Both the position numbers and the translations under genes were made by a program. Below, one piece after another: positions 26,275-34,704 of a stretch of 64,000 bases of DNA (within the stretch, counting starts at the first letter, position 1; every line of letters begins with the position of its first letter). The notes under the pieces are model-generated. The model ran no database searches. It was not told where the DNA came from and saw nothing but the letters and a program-made list of their open reading frames with translations. The DNA lies in the NCBI GenBank assembly GCA_017504485.1, contig JAFVRC010000022.1, positions 1-64,000 of the forward strand. Direction: 5' to 3'. The DNA comes from Alistipes sp. (lineage in GTDB: Bacteria; Bacteroidota; Bacteroidia; Bacteroidales; Rikenellaceae).

Positions 26275-27600
26275 CTATCTATACTCGACCGATATCTTGT
26301 ATGGCACACCGTTCAACACGGCCACACGTCCACGGTAGTAGGTACCATACTTGCCTATGAGCGAGGTAACCGTAGTCTCGCAAAATACCGACACAAACCA
26401 CTTGCCGGCCTTCGGGCTATCGACCACAAGGCGTTTCTTTACACCGCGAGCCACATTCTTCAACATCGTATTGTCGTGGAAAGCCGGCTCGCCGCGCTTG
26501 GCGCACAGCGTAAGGTCGAAGCGAGGCACACCCTCGTAAGACTCGAGGCGAATAACCATCTGGCGGCAATGCTTCGGCACATCGACCTCGAAGTGGTGAT
26601 ACTGCCGGTCGCCGATACGAGTATATTCGGGCATAGCATCCTCGGTCTTGCGGTTCATCTCGCGCGGAGCACCCGGAATGAGCTTTCCCTTGATTATAGG
26701 CTGCGGATTACCATCCATAGCGTAGAGCATCATCGCCGACATATACTCCAAACGCTCGCCCTGCACCACCCCCTCGGGGTGCGAACCGCACATTATGACG
26801 CGACCACTCTTCTCATTGGCCTTGTAGGCCCACGCGCTCATCCGGCCATTAATCTTCACACGATTGTTATCTTCGTAGATATAGGTCGAGAGGAGCTCCG
26901 TACCCTTCGGCATAGGGTGCTGGGCGGTGGAGTAGGCTATACATCCGCCATTGTGGCGCACGCTATCGACCATGCCATCACCCCCGAAGTCAAAGTAGCG
27001 CATCAGCGGGCTTCGGCGGTCGATACGCATCGCCGTATAAGCCTTCTGTAGGCGCGTATATCGGGTAATCCCGGGCCATAGGCCGAGATAGTACGCCTTG
27101 TTGCGCAGTTCCCCTTTGGGCGATATGTTGCTCAACGAGGCGAGGTATGCTCCGGCGCAGGTGCCAACGTATGAGCCTCCGGCCGCCACATACTCGCGCA
27201 GTCGGTCGCGCCCCTGCTCGGTGAGCGACACGGCATGTTTGCGCGACTTGCCGCCATTCACATATATCATTCTGAAGCGCGGCGCACCATCGGGATAGAG
27301 CAGCCAGCCATTCGTATCGTCCTTGCTGCCGCAGAAGATTTCGCGCTGTCGAACAGTGTCGCGCTGTGAGAGTTTCTCCGTAGCGGCCGAGGCAAAATAG
27401 TCCATCGAAAGTCCCATATAGCGCGTGGCTGGCAATGATGTACGCGAGGAGAGGGCGATACCGCCATCCATAAACACATCTTTATAGAAACCGCGCCCGC
27501 GCGCGAGCACCTCGGCGCGACTCTTCTCGCAATTGCGCCCTGCACTCTCCATAGGCAACATTGCGCATAGTAGTAAAGATAGTAGAATAATGCGTATCAT
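26275..27600 (-). CDS. secreted class I amidotransferase-like (BPL_N-type) protein
   Basis: A 441-residue exported protein from MIRIILLSLLLCAMLPMESA. The N-terminal half is a glutamine-amidotransferase-like fold with the nucleophile elbow YVGTCAGAYLAS (C148), as in the biotin-protein-ligase N-domain (BPL_N) family; YVNGGKSRKH and CGSHPEGV are further conserved-looking pieces. The C-terminal 110 residues (HHFEVDVPKHCRQMVIRLE onward) look like a beta-sandwich of the pre-peptidase C-terminal type. Function is unknown; secreted GATase-like proteins may be hydrolases. An in-frame ATG at 27660 would add 20 residues before the signal peptide and is less likely. No operon partner: tRNA-Thr and a terminator lie upstream. 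Confidence 0.75.
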   Translation of the reverse strand: MIRIILLSLLLCAMLPMESAGRNCEKSRAEVLARGRGFYKDVFMDGGIALSSRTSLPATRYMGLSMDYFASAATEKLSQRDTVRQREIFCGSKDDTNGWLLYPDGAPRFRMIYVNGGKSRKHAVSLTEQGRDRLREYVAAGGSYVGTCAGAYLASLSNISPKGELRNKAYYLGLWPGITRYTRLQKAYTAMRIDRRSPLMRYFDFGGDGMVDSVRHNGGCIAYSTAQHPMPKGTELLSTYIYEDNNRVKINGRMSAWAYKANEKSGRVIMCGSHPEGVVQGERLEYMSAMMLYAMDGNPQPIIKGKLIPGAPREMNRKTEDAMPEYTRIGDRQYHHFEVDVPKHCRQMVIRLESYEGVPRFDLTLCAKRGEPAFHDNTMLKNVARGVKKRLVVDSPKAGKWFVSVFCETTVTSLIGKYGTYYRGRVAVLNGVPYKISVEYR

Positions 27601-27674
27601 AGATTGTAGTTTAAGGGTTACTACCACAAAGATAGACAAAGTTGCAGATATTTGCAACACCCCTCATATAGCCA

Positions 27675-27704
27675 CAAAAAAAAGATAGAGGGAAACCCTC
27701 TATC
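27675..27704 (-). terminator. intrinsic terminator of tRNA-Thr
   Basis: On the minus strand, a 9-bp stem (GATAGAGGG / CCCTCTATC, loop TTT) is followed directly by eight or nine T, 8 bases after the tRNA end. Confidence 0.9.
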
Positions 27705-27711
27705 CTCTTCG

Positions 27712-27783
27712 AGCCGATTCCGAGATTTGAACTCGGGACCCCTTCATTACGAGTGAAGTGCTCTACCGCTGAGCTAAATCGGC
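27712..27783 (-). tRNA. tRNA-Thr (anticodon CGT)
   Basis: The minus strand folds as a tRNA: acceptor GCCGATT/AATCGGC, D-arm GCTC..GAGC, anticodon stem CTTCA/TGAAG with loop CTCGTAA (anticodon CGT at 27751-27749), and T-arm with GTTCAAATC. It reads ACG threonine codons. CCA is not encoded, as usual in this phylum. A single-gene unit with its own terminator. Confidence 0.95.
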
Positions 27784-27854
27784 AACGATTTCTCGCATTT
27801 TGCGTGTGCAAATATCGTAAAATTTATTTATTATCACAAATATTCGGCAAAAAA

Positions 27855-27886
27855 TTGTTGAAAACTATCAACTTTTTGTATTTTCG
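27855..27886 (+). promoter_or_regulatory. promoter of the LTA synthase-like gene
   Basis: TTG at 27855-27857, a 21-bp spacer and TATTTTCG at 27879-27886 (one mismatch to TAnnTTTG). The leader is about 15 nt. Confidence 0.5.
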
Positions 27887-27907
27887 CCCTGAGAAACACA
27901 CTTTTTT

Positions 27908-29731
27908 ATGCTCTATAACCTGCTCTTTCTCGCTCTGCTCTTCGCCACTACGGTGATATTGGGAGCGATACAGAAACCCCTCTTTCTGATATGGTATCAC
28001 ACACTCGCCTCGGGCTGCGATGCGGCCGACTTCGCGGGCGTTGTTGCAAACGGATTGAAGCTCGACATTACCATCGCCGGCTACATCACCGCTCTGCCTT
28101 TGCTGATTATGCTCGTCGCGCTGTGGCTACCCAATGGAGGAGGCAAGGCCACAAAGCGCATTATACGCGTGTACCTATATGTTATGGCAGCCATCGTCGC
28201 CGTGCTCTTTGCCGGCAACCTCTCGCTCTACGGCTATTGGAGCTTTCCGCTCGACGGCTCGGTAATGCAGTATCTGGCCGACCCGAAACACGCCGCAGCG
28301 AGCGTTCCCGTGGGCGAGGCCATAGCCTACTCGACCATCGCACTACTCTACTTCGCCTTCGAGGTGTGGATATACAGCCTCACACTGCGCCTCTTACGGC
28401 CATGCAGCGCAAAGCTTGCCGTGAAGTTTGGCGTAGCGTGCGCCCTGCTGCTCGCCATAGGCCTCGACTTTTTGGCCATACGCGGTGGCACAACGACCGC
28501 CACGGCGAATGTATCGAAGGTCTATTTCAGCGGCAATATGTTCCTCAACCACGCAGCCGTAAATCCCACCTTCTCGCTATTGTCGAGCCTCTCGAAGCGC
28601 GGCGCTGAGGGTGCCGACTACCACTTCTTCGAGGATGAGCAATGTGCCGAAATTGTCGCCTCGCTGCGAGACTCGGAGGCTGTTGGGCAGGAGTCGCTGT
28701 TGCGCTCGTCGCGCCCCGATATTATACTCATCCTTGCCGAGAGTTTCGGCCGTAGCACGGCCGATGCCGTAGTGAATGGCGAGGCTGTAGCCCCCAACTT
28801 CCAGCGTCTCAAAAAGGAGGGTATATACTTCGAGAATATCTACGCCTCTTCGTTCCGTACCGACCGCGGCACAGCAGCTACGCTGAGCGGCTTTCCGGCA
28901 CAGACCAAGAGTTCTATAATGAAGAGTCCGGCCAAGAGTCGCCACCTCGCCTCGATAGCCCGCTCATTGCGCCGCGAGGGTTATACCACGCGATTTATAC
29001 ACGGCGGAGACCTCAACTTTACGAATATGGCTTCGTACCTGTACAGCACCGGATACGACCACCTCACCGACCTCAAATCGCTCGACAAGGATGCGCCGAC
29101 GGGCAAGTGGGGCTACGACGATGAGGTGATGGCAGAGGTGTTTCTGGAGGATATAGAGGAGGTGCAATCGCCACTCTTCTCGACGTGGCTCACGCTCTCG
29201 AGTCACGAGCCTTTCGACGTTCCAGAGCACCATTTCGACGACCCGATGCTCAACTCCATGTGGTTTGTTGACAAGCAGATAGCTCGCGTTGTCGCCTCGC
29301 TCAAAGAGAGTAGCCGCTGGGACAACACGCTCGTCATCATCATCGCCGACCACGCCTACCCATATCCATACGGTGTGGCCAACAGTTCGCCGGAGCGGCA
29401 CCACATTCCGATGTTGTGGCTCGGTGGAGCAATTGCCCAGAGTCGCACAATCGCAACCTACGCCTCGCAGACCGACATTGCAGCGACACTCCTCGCGCAG
29501 CTTGGCATTACGCACGATGACTTCCCGTTCAGCCGCAACATAATGAAGAGCTCTACTCCGCACTTCGGCTACTACGTCTTCAACAACGGCTTCGGCGTGG
29601 TCGATGAGCGTGGCTCGACCATCTTCGATTGCACGAGCGGCCGCACGATATCGCAGTTCGAGAGTGCGCAACACATCGACTACGGCAAGGCTCTCTTGCA
29701 GGCGACATATCGCACTATCGAGGCACTGTAG
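27908..29731 (+). CDS. LTA synthase-family membrane sulfatase/phosphotransferase
   Basis: A 607-residue protein with five N-terminal membrane helices (residues 1 to about 200) and an extracytoplasmic alkaline-phosphatase-fold domain. Metal and active-site motifs: DIILILAESFGRS (metal Glu), nucleophile Thr322 in RTDRGTAATLSGFP, and IIADHAYPYPYG (metal Asp/His). These proteins transfer phosphoglycerol or phosphoethanolamine onto envelope polymers or lipids. Gram-negative Bacteroidales lack lipoteichoic acid, so the acceptor here may be lipid A, capsule or another glycan; this is inference. The start ATG follows a promoter by about 20 bases. No functional partner next to it. Confidence 0.87.
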   Translation: MLYNLLFLALLFATTVILGAIQKPLFLIWYHTLASGCDAADFAGVVANGLKLDITIAGYITALPLLIMLVALWLPNGGGKATKRIIRVYLYVMAAIVAVLFAGNLSLYGYWSFPLDGSVMQYLADPKHAAASVPVGEAIAYSTIALLYFAFEVWIYSLTLRLLRPCSAKLAVKFGVACALLLAIGLDFLAIRGGTTTATANVSKVYFSGNMFLNHAAVNPTFSLLSSLSKRGAEGADYHFFEDEQCAEIVASLRDSEAVGQESLLRSSRPDIILILAESFGRSTADAVVNGEAVAPNFQRLKKEGIYFENIYASSFRTDRGTAATLSGFPAQTKSSIMKSPAKSRHLASIARSLRREGYTTRFIHGGDLNFTNMASYLYSTGYDHLTDLKSLDKDAPTGKWGYDDEVMAEVFLEDIEEVQSPLFSTWLTLSSHEPFDVPEHHFDDPMLNSMWFVDKQIARVVASLKESSRWDNTLVIIIADHAYPYPYGVANSSPERHHIPMLWLGGAIAQSRTIATYASQTDIAATLLAQLGITHDDFPFSRNIMKSSTPHFGYYVFNNGFGVVDERGSTIFDCTSGRTISQFESAQHIDYGKALLQATYRTIEAL

Positions 29732-29815
29732 CTCGCTTTTTTTCGGAGAAAAATGGCTGAAATTGCATCTTTTTTCGTAACTTCGCAAGAAGTATAACCC
29801 TTAAAACTATCGAAT

Positions 29816-31240
29816 ATGATTACTTTTATATGTTGTCTTGTAGTGCTGATAGTCGCCTACTTTGGCTATGGCAAGTATCTTGAGCGCGTGTGCAGCATTG
29901 ATGCAAATGCCTCTGTTCCAAGCAAGGAGCTCTACGACGGAGTGGACTATGTGCCTATGTCGCAGTGGCGCGTATTCCTCGTTCAGCTGCTCAATATCGC
30001 AGGTATAGGCCCTATCTTCGGAGCTATCCTCGGCGCCTGCTTCGGCCCTGTCGCCTTCATCTGGATTACCCTTGGCGGCATATTCTTCGGTGCGATGCAC
30101 GACTTTATGTCGGGTGTGATGCTGGTGCGCCACAAGGGTTTGAGTTTCACAGAGGTCGTGGGCAACTACTTCGGCCGCGGCATGTCGCTCTTCGTGCGCA
30201 TCTTGGCCATCGTGCTGCTCGTGCTCGTAGGTGTCGTGTTCCTGCGCAGTCCTGCCAGCATCCTCAGTGGAACATTCGCCAATGTGCCCTACGAGTGGTG
30301 GATTGCTATTATCCTCATCTACTACTTCGTTGCCACACTCCTGCCCGTCGATAAGATTATCGGCAAGATATACCCTATCTTCGGTGCGGCACTGATATTC
30401 ATGGCCATAGGTCTGCTTGGCGTACTCTTCTTCGGCGACTACGAGATACCCGAACTGACGCTGCACAACTCGCAGCTCGACGCCGAAGCTATGCCTATAA
30501 TGCCGACGCTCTTTATCACCATCGCGTGCGGCGCAATATCGGGCTTCCACGTTACGCAGAGCCCACTTATGGCGCGTTGCGTACGCAGCGAGAAGGATTG
30601 CCGCCCCGTATTCTTCGGAGCGATGATTTCGGAGTCGATAATCGCCCTTATCTGGGCCGCAGCCGCCATGGCCTTCTTCGGCGGAGCCGACAGCCTCGCC
30701 TCGACAATGGCCGAGCATGGTAACAATGCGGCGTGGGCTGTCAATACAATCACCAGCAGCACCCTCGGCAAGGTAGGCGCACTGCTTGCTCTGCTCGGCG
30801 TAGTGGCCGCACCTATCACATCGGGCGACACGGCCTTCCGCTCGGCACGCCTCATCATTGCCGATATATTCCACATCGAGCAGCGTAGCAAGCTCAAACG
30901 CCTATATATCAGCGTTCCTCTCTTTGCCGTAGGAGTTGTGATGCTGTTCGTCAATTTCGACGTTGTATGGCGCTACTTTTCGTGGACAAACCAATTCCTC
31001 GCAACCATCGTTTTGTGGTGTATCACGGTCTATCTGTGCCGTCGCAAAAAGTGCATTGCAATATCGCTTATACCTGCAATTTTCATGACTTACGTCTGCC
31101 TCTCATTTATGTTCGTTTCGACGCAATTTATCGGTCTTGGTAGCACTACGCTCGCCTACGCATTGGGCGGCATAGCAACACTTGCGGTCGTGGCGATTAT
31201 GGGATGGAAGTTGCGTGACGAATACAAACACTTATCGTAA
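29816..31240 (+). CDS. cstA: carbon starvation protein CstA family transporter
   Basis: A 474-residue protein with about 12 membrane helices. It shows the CstA N-terminal hallmarks VDYVPMSQWRVFLVQLLNIAGIGPIFGAILGACFGP and GAMHDFMSGVMLVRHKG, and later PITSGDTAFRSARLI. E. coli CstA is about 700 residues and moves pyruvate or peptides; the Bacteroidetes form is shorter, as here. A possible -7 box (TAACTTCG, 29778-29785, one mismatch) lies 30 bases upstream. The small unknown gene that follows starts 4 bases after the stop and is very likely cotranscribed. Confidence 0.92.
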   Translation: MITFICCLVVLIVAYFGYGKYLERVCSIDANASVPSKELYDGVDYVPMSQWRVFLVQLLNIAGIGPIFGAILGACFGPVAFIWITLGGIFFGAMHDFMSGVMLVRHKGLSFTEVVGNYFGRGMSLFVRILAIVLLVLVGVVFLRSPASILSGTFANVPYEWWIAIILIYYFVATLLPVDKIIGKIYPIFGAALIFMAIGLLGVLFFGDYEIPELTLHNSQLDAEAMPIMPTLFITIACGAISGFHVTQSPLMARCVRSEKDCRPVFFGAMISESIIALIWAAAAMAFFGGADSLASTMAEHGNNAAWAVNTITSSTLGKVGALLALLGVVAAPITSGDTAFRSARLIIADIFHIEQRSKLKRLYISVPLFAVGVVMLFVNFDVVWRYFSWTNQFLATIVLWCITVYLCRRKKCIAISLIPAIFMTYVCLSFMFVSTQFIGLGSTTLAYALGGIATLAVVAIMGWKLRDEYKHLS

Positions 31241-31244
31241 AAAT

Positions 31245-31937
31245 ATGGGCATCCTCCATCTAAAACCGACAGATAAGCAGACATTTATACTTATAGGCAA
31301 GGGGGCCGAAGCCTCTCTCGCCCAGCAGTTCGACGCGGCACACAAGGCCGAAAGTGAAGGTCGCTTCGAAGAGGCATGCAATATCCGATATGTCGCATTT
31401 CAGCATATTGTCGAGGCTCTACCCGAAGAGGAGACTATCGAGCTCGATTGGGAGCATGCGAACACCCGTGCAGCGATGGAGATTATCCACGCCTCGGCCA
31501 TCGACAATCTCCTTGCCGGCGATGCAGAGCTTGCCGCCGCACAACTCGAACTGCTGCTCGAATGCGACAGCGAGGACCATACCGAGGCCACCTCGCAGTT
31601 GGCCATCTGCTACATGGCTTTGGGCGAGAACGATTGTTTGGAGGATATAATTACGGATATCGACCCAAAATCGGCGCTCAAACCCTTCGCCGAGCTGTGG
31701 CTCGACCACCGCAGCAACAATGCCCCGTCAAACGAGGCCCTCAACGCGCTCCGTCGTCACACGGCCATAGTCACCGAGCTGCGGCGCGACGAACACCCGA
31801 CCGACGATAATTTCATTCGCGACATTACCTCTGAACGACCGTCAAAAGAGGCTTTAGCTCGCGAATTTTACCTGAAATTGGAGCCTGTCTTTGCGCAAAA
31901 CGCAACACTCAAAGAGTGGCTCCGAACAGTCATTTAG
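31245..31937 (+). CDS. conserved hypothetical, helical TPR-like protein
   Basis: A 230-residue acidic cytoplasmic protein from MGILHLKPTDKQTFILIGKG; I do not recognise a family. It is almost wholly predicted helix, with Ala/Leu/Glu-rich segments (SLAQQFDAAHKAESEGRFEEACN; AAQLELLLECDSEDHTEATSQLAICYMALGEND) that look like degenerate TPR repeats. No signal peptide or membrane helix. An open frame extends upstream to 31182 but that would overlap cstA by 59 bases, so 31245 is chosen. The tight spacing to cstA (4 bases) suggests a linked role, for example in regulating the transporter, but that is a guess. Confidence 0.7.
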   Translation: MGILHLKPTDKQTFILIGKGAEASLAQQFDAAHKAESEGRFEEACNIRYVAFQHIVEALPEEETIELDWEHANTRAAMEIIHASAIDNLLAGDAELAAAQLELLLECDSEDHTEATSQLAICYMALGENDCLEDIITDIDPKSALKPFAELWLDHRSNNAPSNEALNALRRHTAIVTELRRDEHPTDDNFIRDITSERPSKEALAREFYLKLEPVFAQNATLKEWLRTVI

Positions 31938-31961
31938 GCCCTGTTTGCGGCAAAATCTCAT

Positions 31962-31999
31962 GAGGCTCCGAAAAAAGCATTTTCGGGCCTCTTTTTTTT
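31962..31999 (+). terminator. terminator of the cstA operon
   Basis: A stem GAGGCTCCGAAAA / TTTTCGGGCCTC (one mismatch) is followed by eight T (31992-31999). Confidence 0.85.
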
Positions 32000-32045
32000 G
32001 CGCCCTTATAACATACTGTTATACAGCGACTTGCGAAGCCGATTC

Positions 32046-32055
32046 GGGGGGGGGG
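32046..32055. repeat. poly-G tract (G10) upstream of the pilus operon
   Basis: Ten consecutive G lie about 65 bp upstream of the -7 box for the DUF3575 gene. Long G runs mutate by slipped-strand mispairing and are used for phase variation in other bacteria. Confidence 0.9.
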
Positions 32056-32119
32056 ATTTTTGGAAGTATTTTTTTTCGAAAAAATTTGTCGAAAATGGTA
32101 TTTTTTATCACAAAATACC

Positions 32120-32127
32120 TACCTTTG
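32120..32127 (+). promoter_or_regulatory. promoter -7 box of the pilus operon
   Basis: TACCTTTG matches the consensus. No TTTG lies at 19-21 bp upstream (nearest at 32085-32088, 31 bp away), so the promoter may be weak or need an activator. The leader is about 65 nt and contains an out-of-frame 17-codon ATG reading (32131-32184). Confidence 0.6.
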
Positions 32128-32198
32128 CAGATGGAAAGCATGGTTTTTGATTACCATCGCAGGACATTTGCGATGTTTGGTTAGTTAAGGGCAAGAAG

Positions 32199-33443
32199 TT
32201 GAAACAGATTCGTAGGGTAATACTATCGGGATTATGTGCCATAATGGCTCTGGGCGTTTCGGCTCGTGAGATCGAGCACCAGGTTATTGTGGACATACCG
32301 TTTCTCCTGGGGGGGGGAAGTACGGAGGATATACACCGCGATCTGGACTTCGTTGCCCTTGCTAATTGTATCAACGAACTCGACAAGCTCGCCAAAGACC
32401 ACTCCGCCACAATCAAGGAGATAATCTATTACAGTTCAGTCTCTCCGGAGGGCCCTCTCGAGACCAACCGTCAGCTCTGCCGCGAGCGTCTGCTCACCAC
32501 CAAGCGCATAATCGAGTCGAAACTCTCATTCCCGGACAGCATCGTAAAATACGAGAACCGCTTCGTTCCGTGGCGCGAATACCTCCTGCCGGCCGTGATG
32601 GCCAACGACTCGCTCCCGTACCGTGAGGAGATTATCGAAATCATCTCGAAGGAGCCGGGCGATGGCGAAGAGGACAATCGCCGCACAATATTAAAGCGTG
32701 CACGCGGTGGCGCACTATGGGAGGTAGTGCGCGATAACTATTTTGAGCATATGCGTAAGGGCGGCGCGCTGATTACTGTCATCCGCGTAGTCAATGAGCC
32801 TATCTGCCACACGCCAATATTCGACGATGGCATTACTCTTGTACCTGTGGAGTCCCTATCCATCGACACAACCTACGTGGAGCCTGTTGTCGAGGAGGAG
32901 AAGGAGCCGCGCCATGCAGTCTCGATAAAGACGAATGCTGCATCGTGGGCTGCGCTTATCACAAACCTTGGCTTCGAGGTTAAGCTCGCGCCGCGCTGGT
33001 CAATCGACGTGATGGGAGCTTACTCGCCATACAATATGTTCGTCGGCGACCGCAAGATTCGCGTGTTCGGCATACGGCCGGAGGTACGCTACTGGTGGGG
33101 CGAGCCGATGAAACGTGGTCACTTCCTCGGCCTGCACGGCCACACCGCAGGATTCAACCTACAAGTTGGAGACAAGTACCGCTATCAGGACCCTAACCAC
33201 GCTCTGTGGGGCGTAGGTCTCGCCTATGGCTACGCTTTGCCACTCGGCAAGAAGGAGCGTTGGGGAGTAGAATTCACCATCGGCGTAGGATATGCCCGCA
33301 TCAAGTATGACAAATATGAGGGACGCGACAACGGACAGTTCCTTGAACGTAAAACAATAAACTATTTCGGCCCGACACGCCTCGGTATCGACTTCTCGTA
33401 CCGATTCGACATTGCGGGCAAAAACAAACGGCAAAAGCGATAG
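32199..33443 (+). CDS. OmpA-like/DUF3575 outer-membrane protein of the pilus locus
   Basis: A 414-residue protein with a TTG start (no ATG is available in frame before an upstream stop at 32148) and the signal peptide MKQIRRVILSGLCAIMALGVSA. Residues about 75-110 (SSVSPEGPLETNRQLCRERL) resemble the OmpA C-terminal peptidoglycan-binding signature. The C-terminal half (from about 245: VSIKTNAASWAALITNLGFE to SYRFD) is a DUF3575 beta-barrel-like domain. DUF3575 proteins often lie in Bacteroides fimbrial loci, and here it precedes the FimB/Mfa2-like gene by 6 bases. A G9 run at 32309-32317 encodes LGGG near residue 38; a one-base change would remove the whole protein. An outer-membrane assembly or anchoring role is inferred. 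Confidence 0.82.
   Translation: MKQIRRVILSGLCAIMALGVSAREIEHQVIVDIPFLLGGGSTEDIHRDLDFVALANCINELDKLAKDHSATIKEIIYYSSVSPEGPLETNRQLCRERLLTTKRIIESKLSFPDSIVKYENRFVPWREYLLPAVMANDSLPYREEIIEIISKEPGDGEEDNRRTILKRARGGALWEVVRDNYFEHMRKGGALITVIRVVNEPICHTPIFDDGITLVPVESLSIDTTYVEPVVEEEKEPRHAVSIKTNAASWAALITNLGFEVKLAPRWSIDVMGAYSPYNMFVGDRKIRVFGIRPEVRYWWGEPMKRGHFLGLHGHTAGFNLQVGDKYRYQDPNHALWGVGLAYGYALPLGKKERWGVEFTIGVGYARIKYDKYEGRDNGQFLERKTINYFGPTRLGIDFSYRFDIAGKNKRQKR
32309..32317 (+). repeat. poly-G tract (G9) inside the DUF3575 coding sequence
   Basis: Nine G within codons 37-40. In the sequenced state the frame is open; gain or loss of one G gives a truncated protein. It lies 254 bp downstream of the G10 tract. 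Confidence 0.9.
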
Positions 33444-33449
33444 CAACAA

Positions 33450-34631
33450 GTGAGGAGATTGAAGAACATACTGCTTCTTTGGTGCCTGTCGCTTATGGCG
33501 GCGGGCTGCGATCTTACTATCCACGAGTATCCGGATAATGAGATCTCTACTCCTATTGTCAATTTCACGCTCAACCTCAACTTCGACACCGAGATGCCGC
33601 TCTATACCGTCATGGAGTTGAGCAAGAAGAGCCGCGCCGACATCTCGCCGGACGACCTCGATGTGCGCTACATCATCAACGTCTATCGCAACACCAACGC
33701 ACGTCAAGAGAGCCGCGACATCATCCAGCAGCGCATCGTAACCAAAGACGATATAACGGTGCTCAACCACAGCGTCGATTTCCAACTCGACGAGGGCGAC
33801 TATATCTTCCTCGTATGGGCCGACTATGTGGATGCCGGCACTACGAACCACAAGTTCTACAACGCCGACAACTTCGAGAGCATCAGCCTCATTGCCGAGA
33901 ATAATATCTACATTCCGGCCAACACCGACTACCGCGATGCATTCCGCGGTCGCCAGACGGCTACCGTCTCGGCGCAGAACGAGGAGAATGCCGCCACTGT
34001 CGAGATGAAGCGTCCATTCGCCAAGTACCGTTTCGTGACAACCGACCTCGAGGAGTTCATCACCAAGATGATTGCGCTGAAGGCCAAGGCCGAGGCGGAG
34101 CGTCGTGCGCAGGAGGCTGCGGCACGCGGCGAGAATGGCACTGAGAACGAGGAGCCGGAGGGCACCAAAGGTGATGACACCGACGACACGAAGGTAGATA
34201 CCAAGCTCGAGGTCAACCTCGAGGACTACTACGTAATCTTCGAATATGCCGGTTGGGTGAACGTGGCCTACAACGCCTACACCGACCGCTCGGATATCTC
34301 GTTACAGGGTATGCGCTTCCGCTCGGATATCAGACGTATCAACGCCACGGATGCCGAAATCGGCTTCGACTATGTCATCGTAAATAGCAGTGAGGATAGC
34401 GAGACCGGCCGCGAGTTCATTCCGCAGGTAGAGCTCCGTCTGCACGTTTATCAGAAGAGCGAAACGCCTGACGGCGAAGATGTCGAGGTGGGCGGCTTTG
34501 CCAAGCGATTTATCGACCTTAAGCGTAGCCACCTGACCGAGGTGCGAGGCAAGTTCCTCTCGTCGCAGGCCGATGGTGCCGTAGGTATATCACCTGGATT
34601 CGACGACGAGTTCACTTACGAAATTAAATAA
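33450..34631 (+). CDS. FimB/Mfa2-family fimbrial anchor lipoprotein
   Basis: A 393-residue lipoprotein from a GTG start, MRRLKNILLLWCLSLMAAGC (lipobox AAGC). The mature part has the FimB/Mfa2 pattern: DLTIHEYPDN, VNFTLNLNFDTEMPLYTVMEL, GDYIFLVWADYVDAGT, and NIYIPANTDYRDAF. In Porphyromonas these proteins anchor the fimbria to the outer membrane and end its growth. About residues 206-252 form a charged, disordered insertion (KAKAEAERRAQEAAARGENG then acidic EEPEGTKGDDTDD), unusual for the family. It is followed 73 bases later by the first large fimbrillin. Strong context with four pilin-like genes supports the call. Confidence 0.85.
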   Translation: MRRLKNILLLWCLSLMAAGCDLTIHEYPDNEISTPIVNFTLNLNFDTEMPLYTVMELSKKSRADISPDDLDVRYIINVYRNTNARQESRDIIQQRIVTKDDITVLNHSVDFQLDEGDYIFLVWADYVDAGTTNHKFYNADNFESISLIAENNIYIPANTDYRDAFRGRQTATVSAQNEENAATVEMKRPFAKYRFVTTDLEEFITKMIALKAKAEAERRAQEAAARGENGTENEEPEGTKGDDTDDTKVDTKLEVNLEDYYVIFEYAGWVNVAYNAYTDRSDISLQGMRFRSDIRRINATDAEIGFDYVIVNSSEDSETGREFIPQVELRLHVYQKSETPDGEDVEVGGFAKRFIDLKRSHLTEVRGKFLSSQADGAVGISPGFDDEFTYEIK

Positions 34632-34704
34632 TCGTACGCGCAATATATAATATATAGGTATAGACAACTAACAAATTACAAATTAACTAATAAAAACAAG
34701 TAAC

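Noticed and set aside
32131-32184. A 17-codon leader ORF before the DUF3575 gene
   Set aside because: Its ATG is at or upstream of the expected transcription start (about 7 bases after 32127), so it is probably not in the message.
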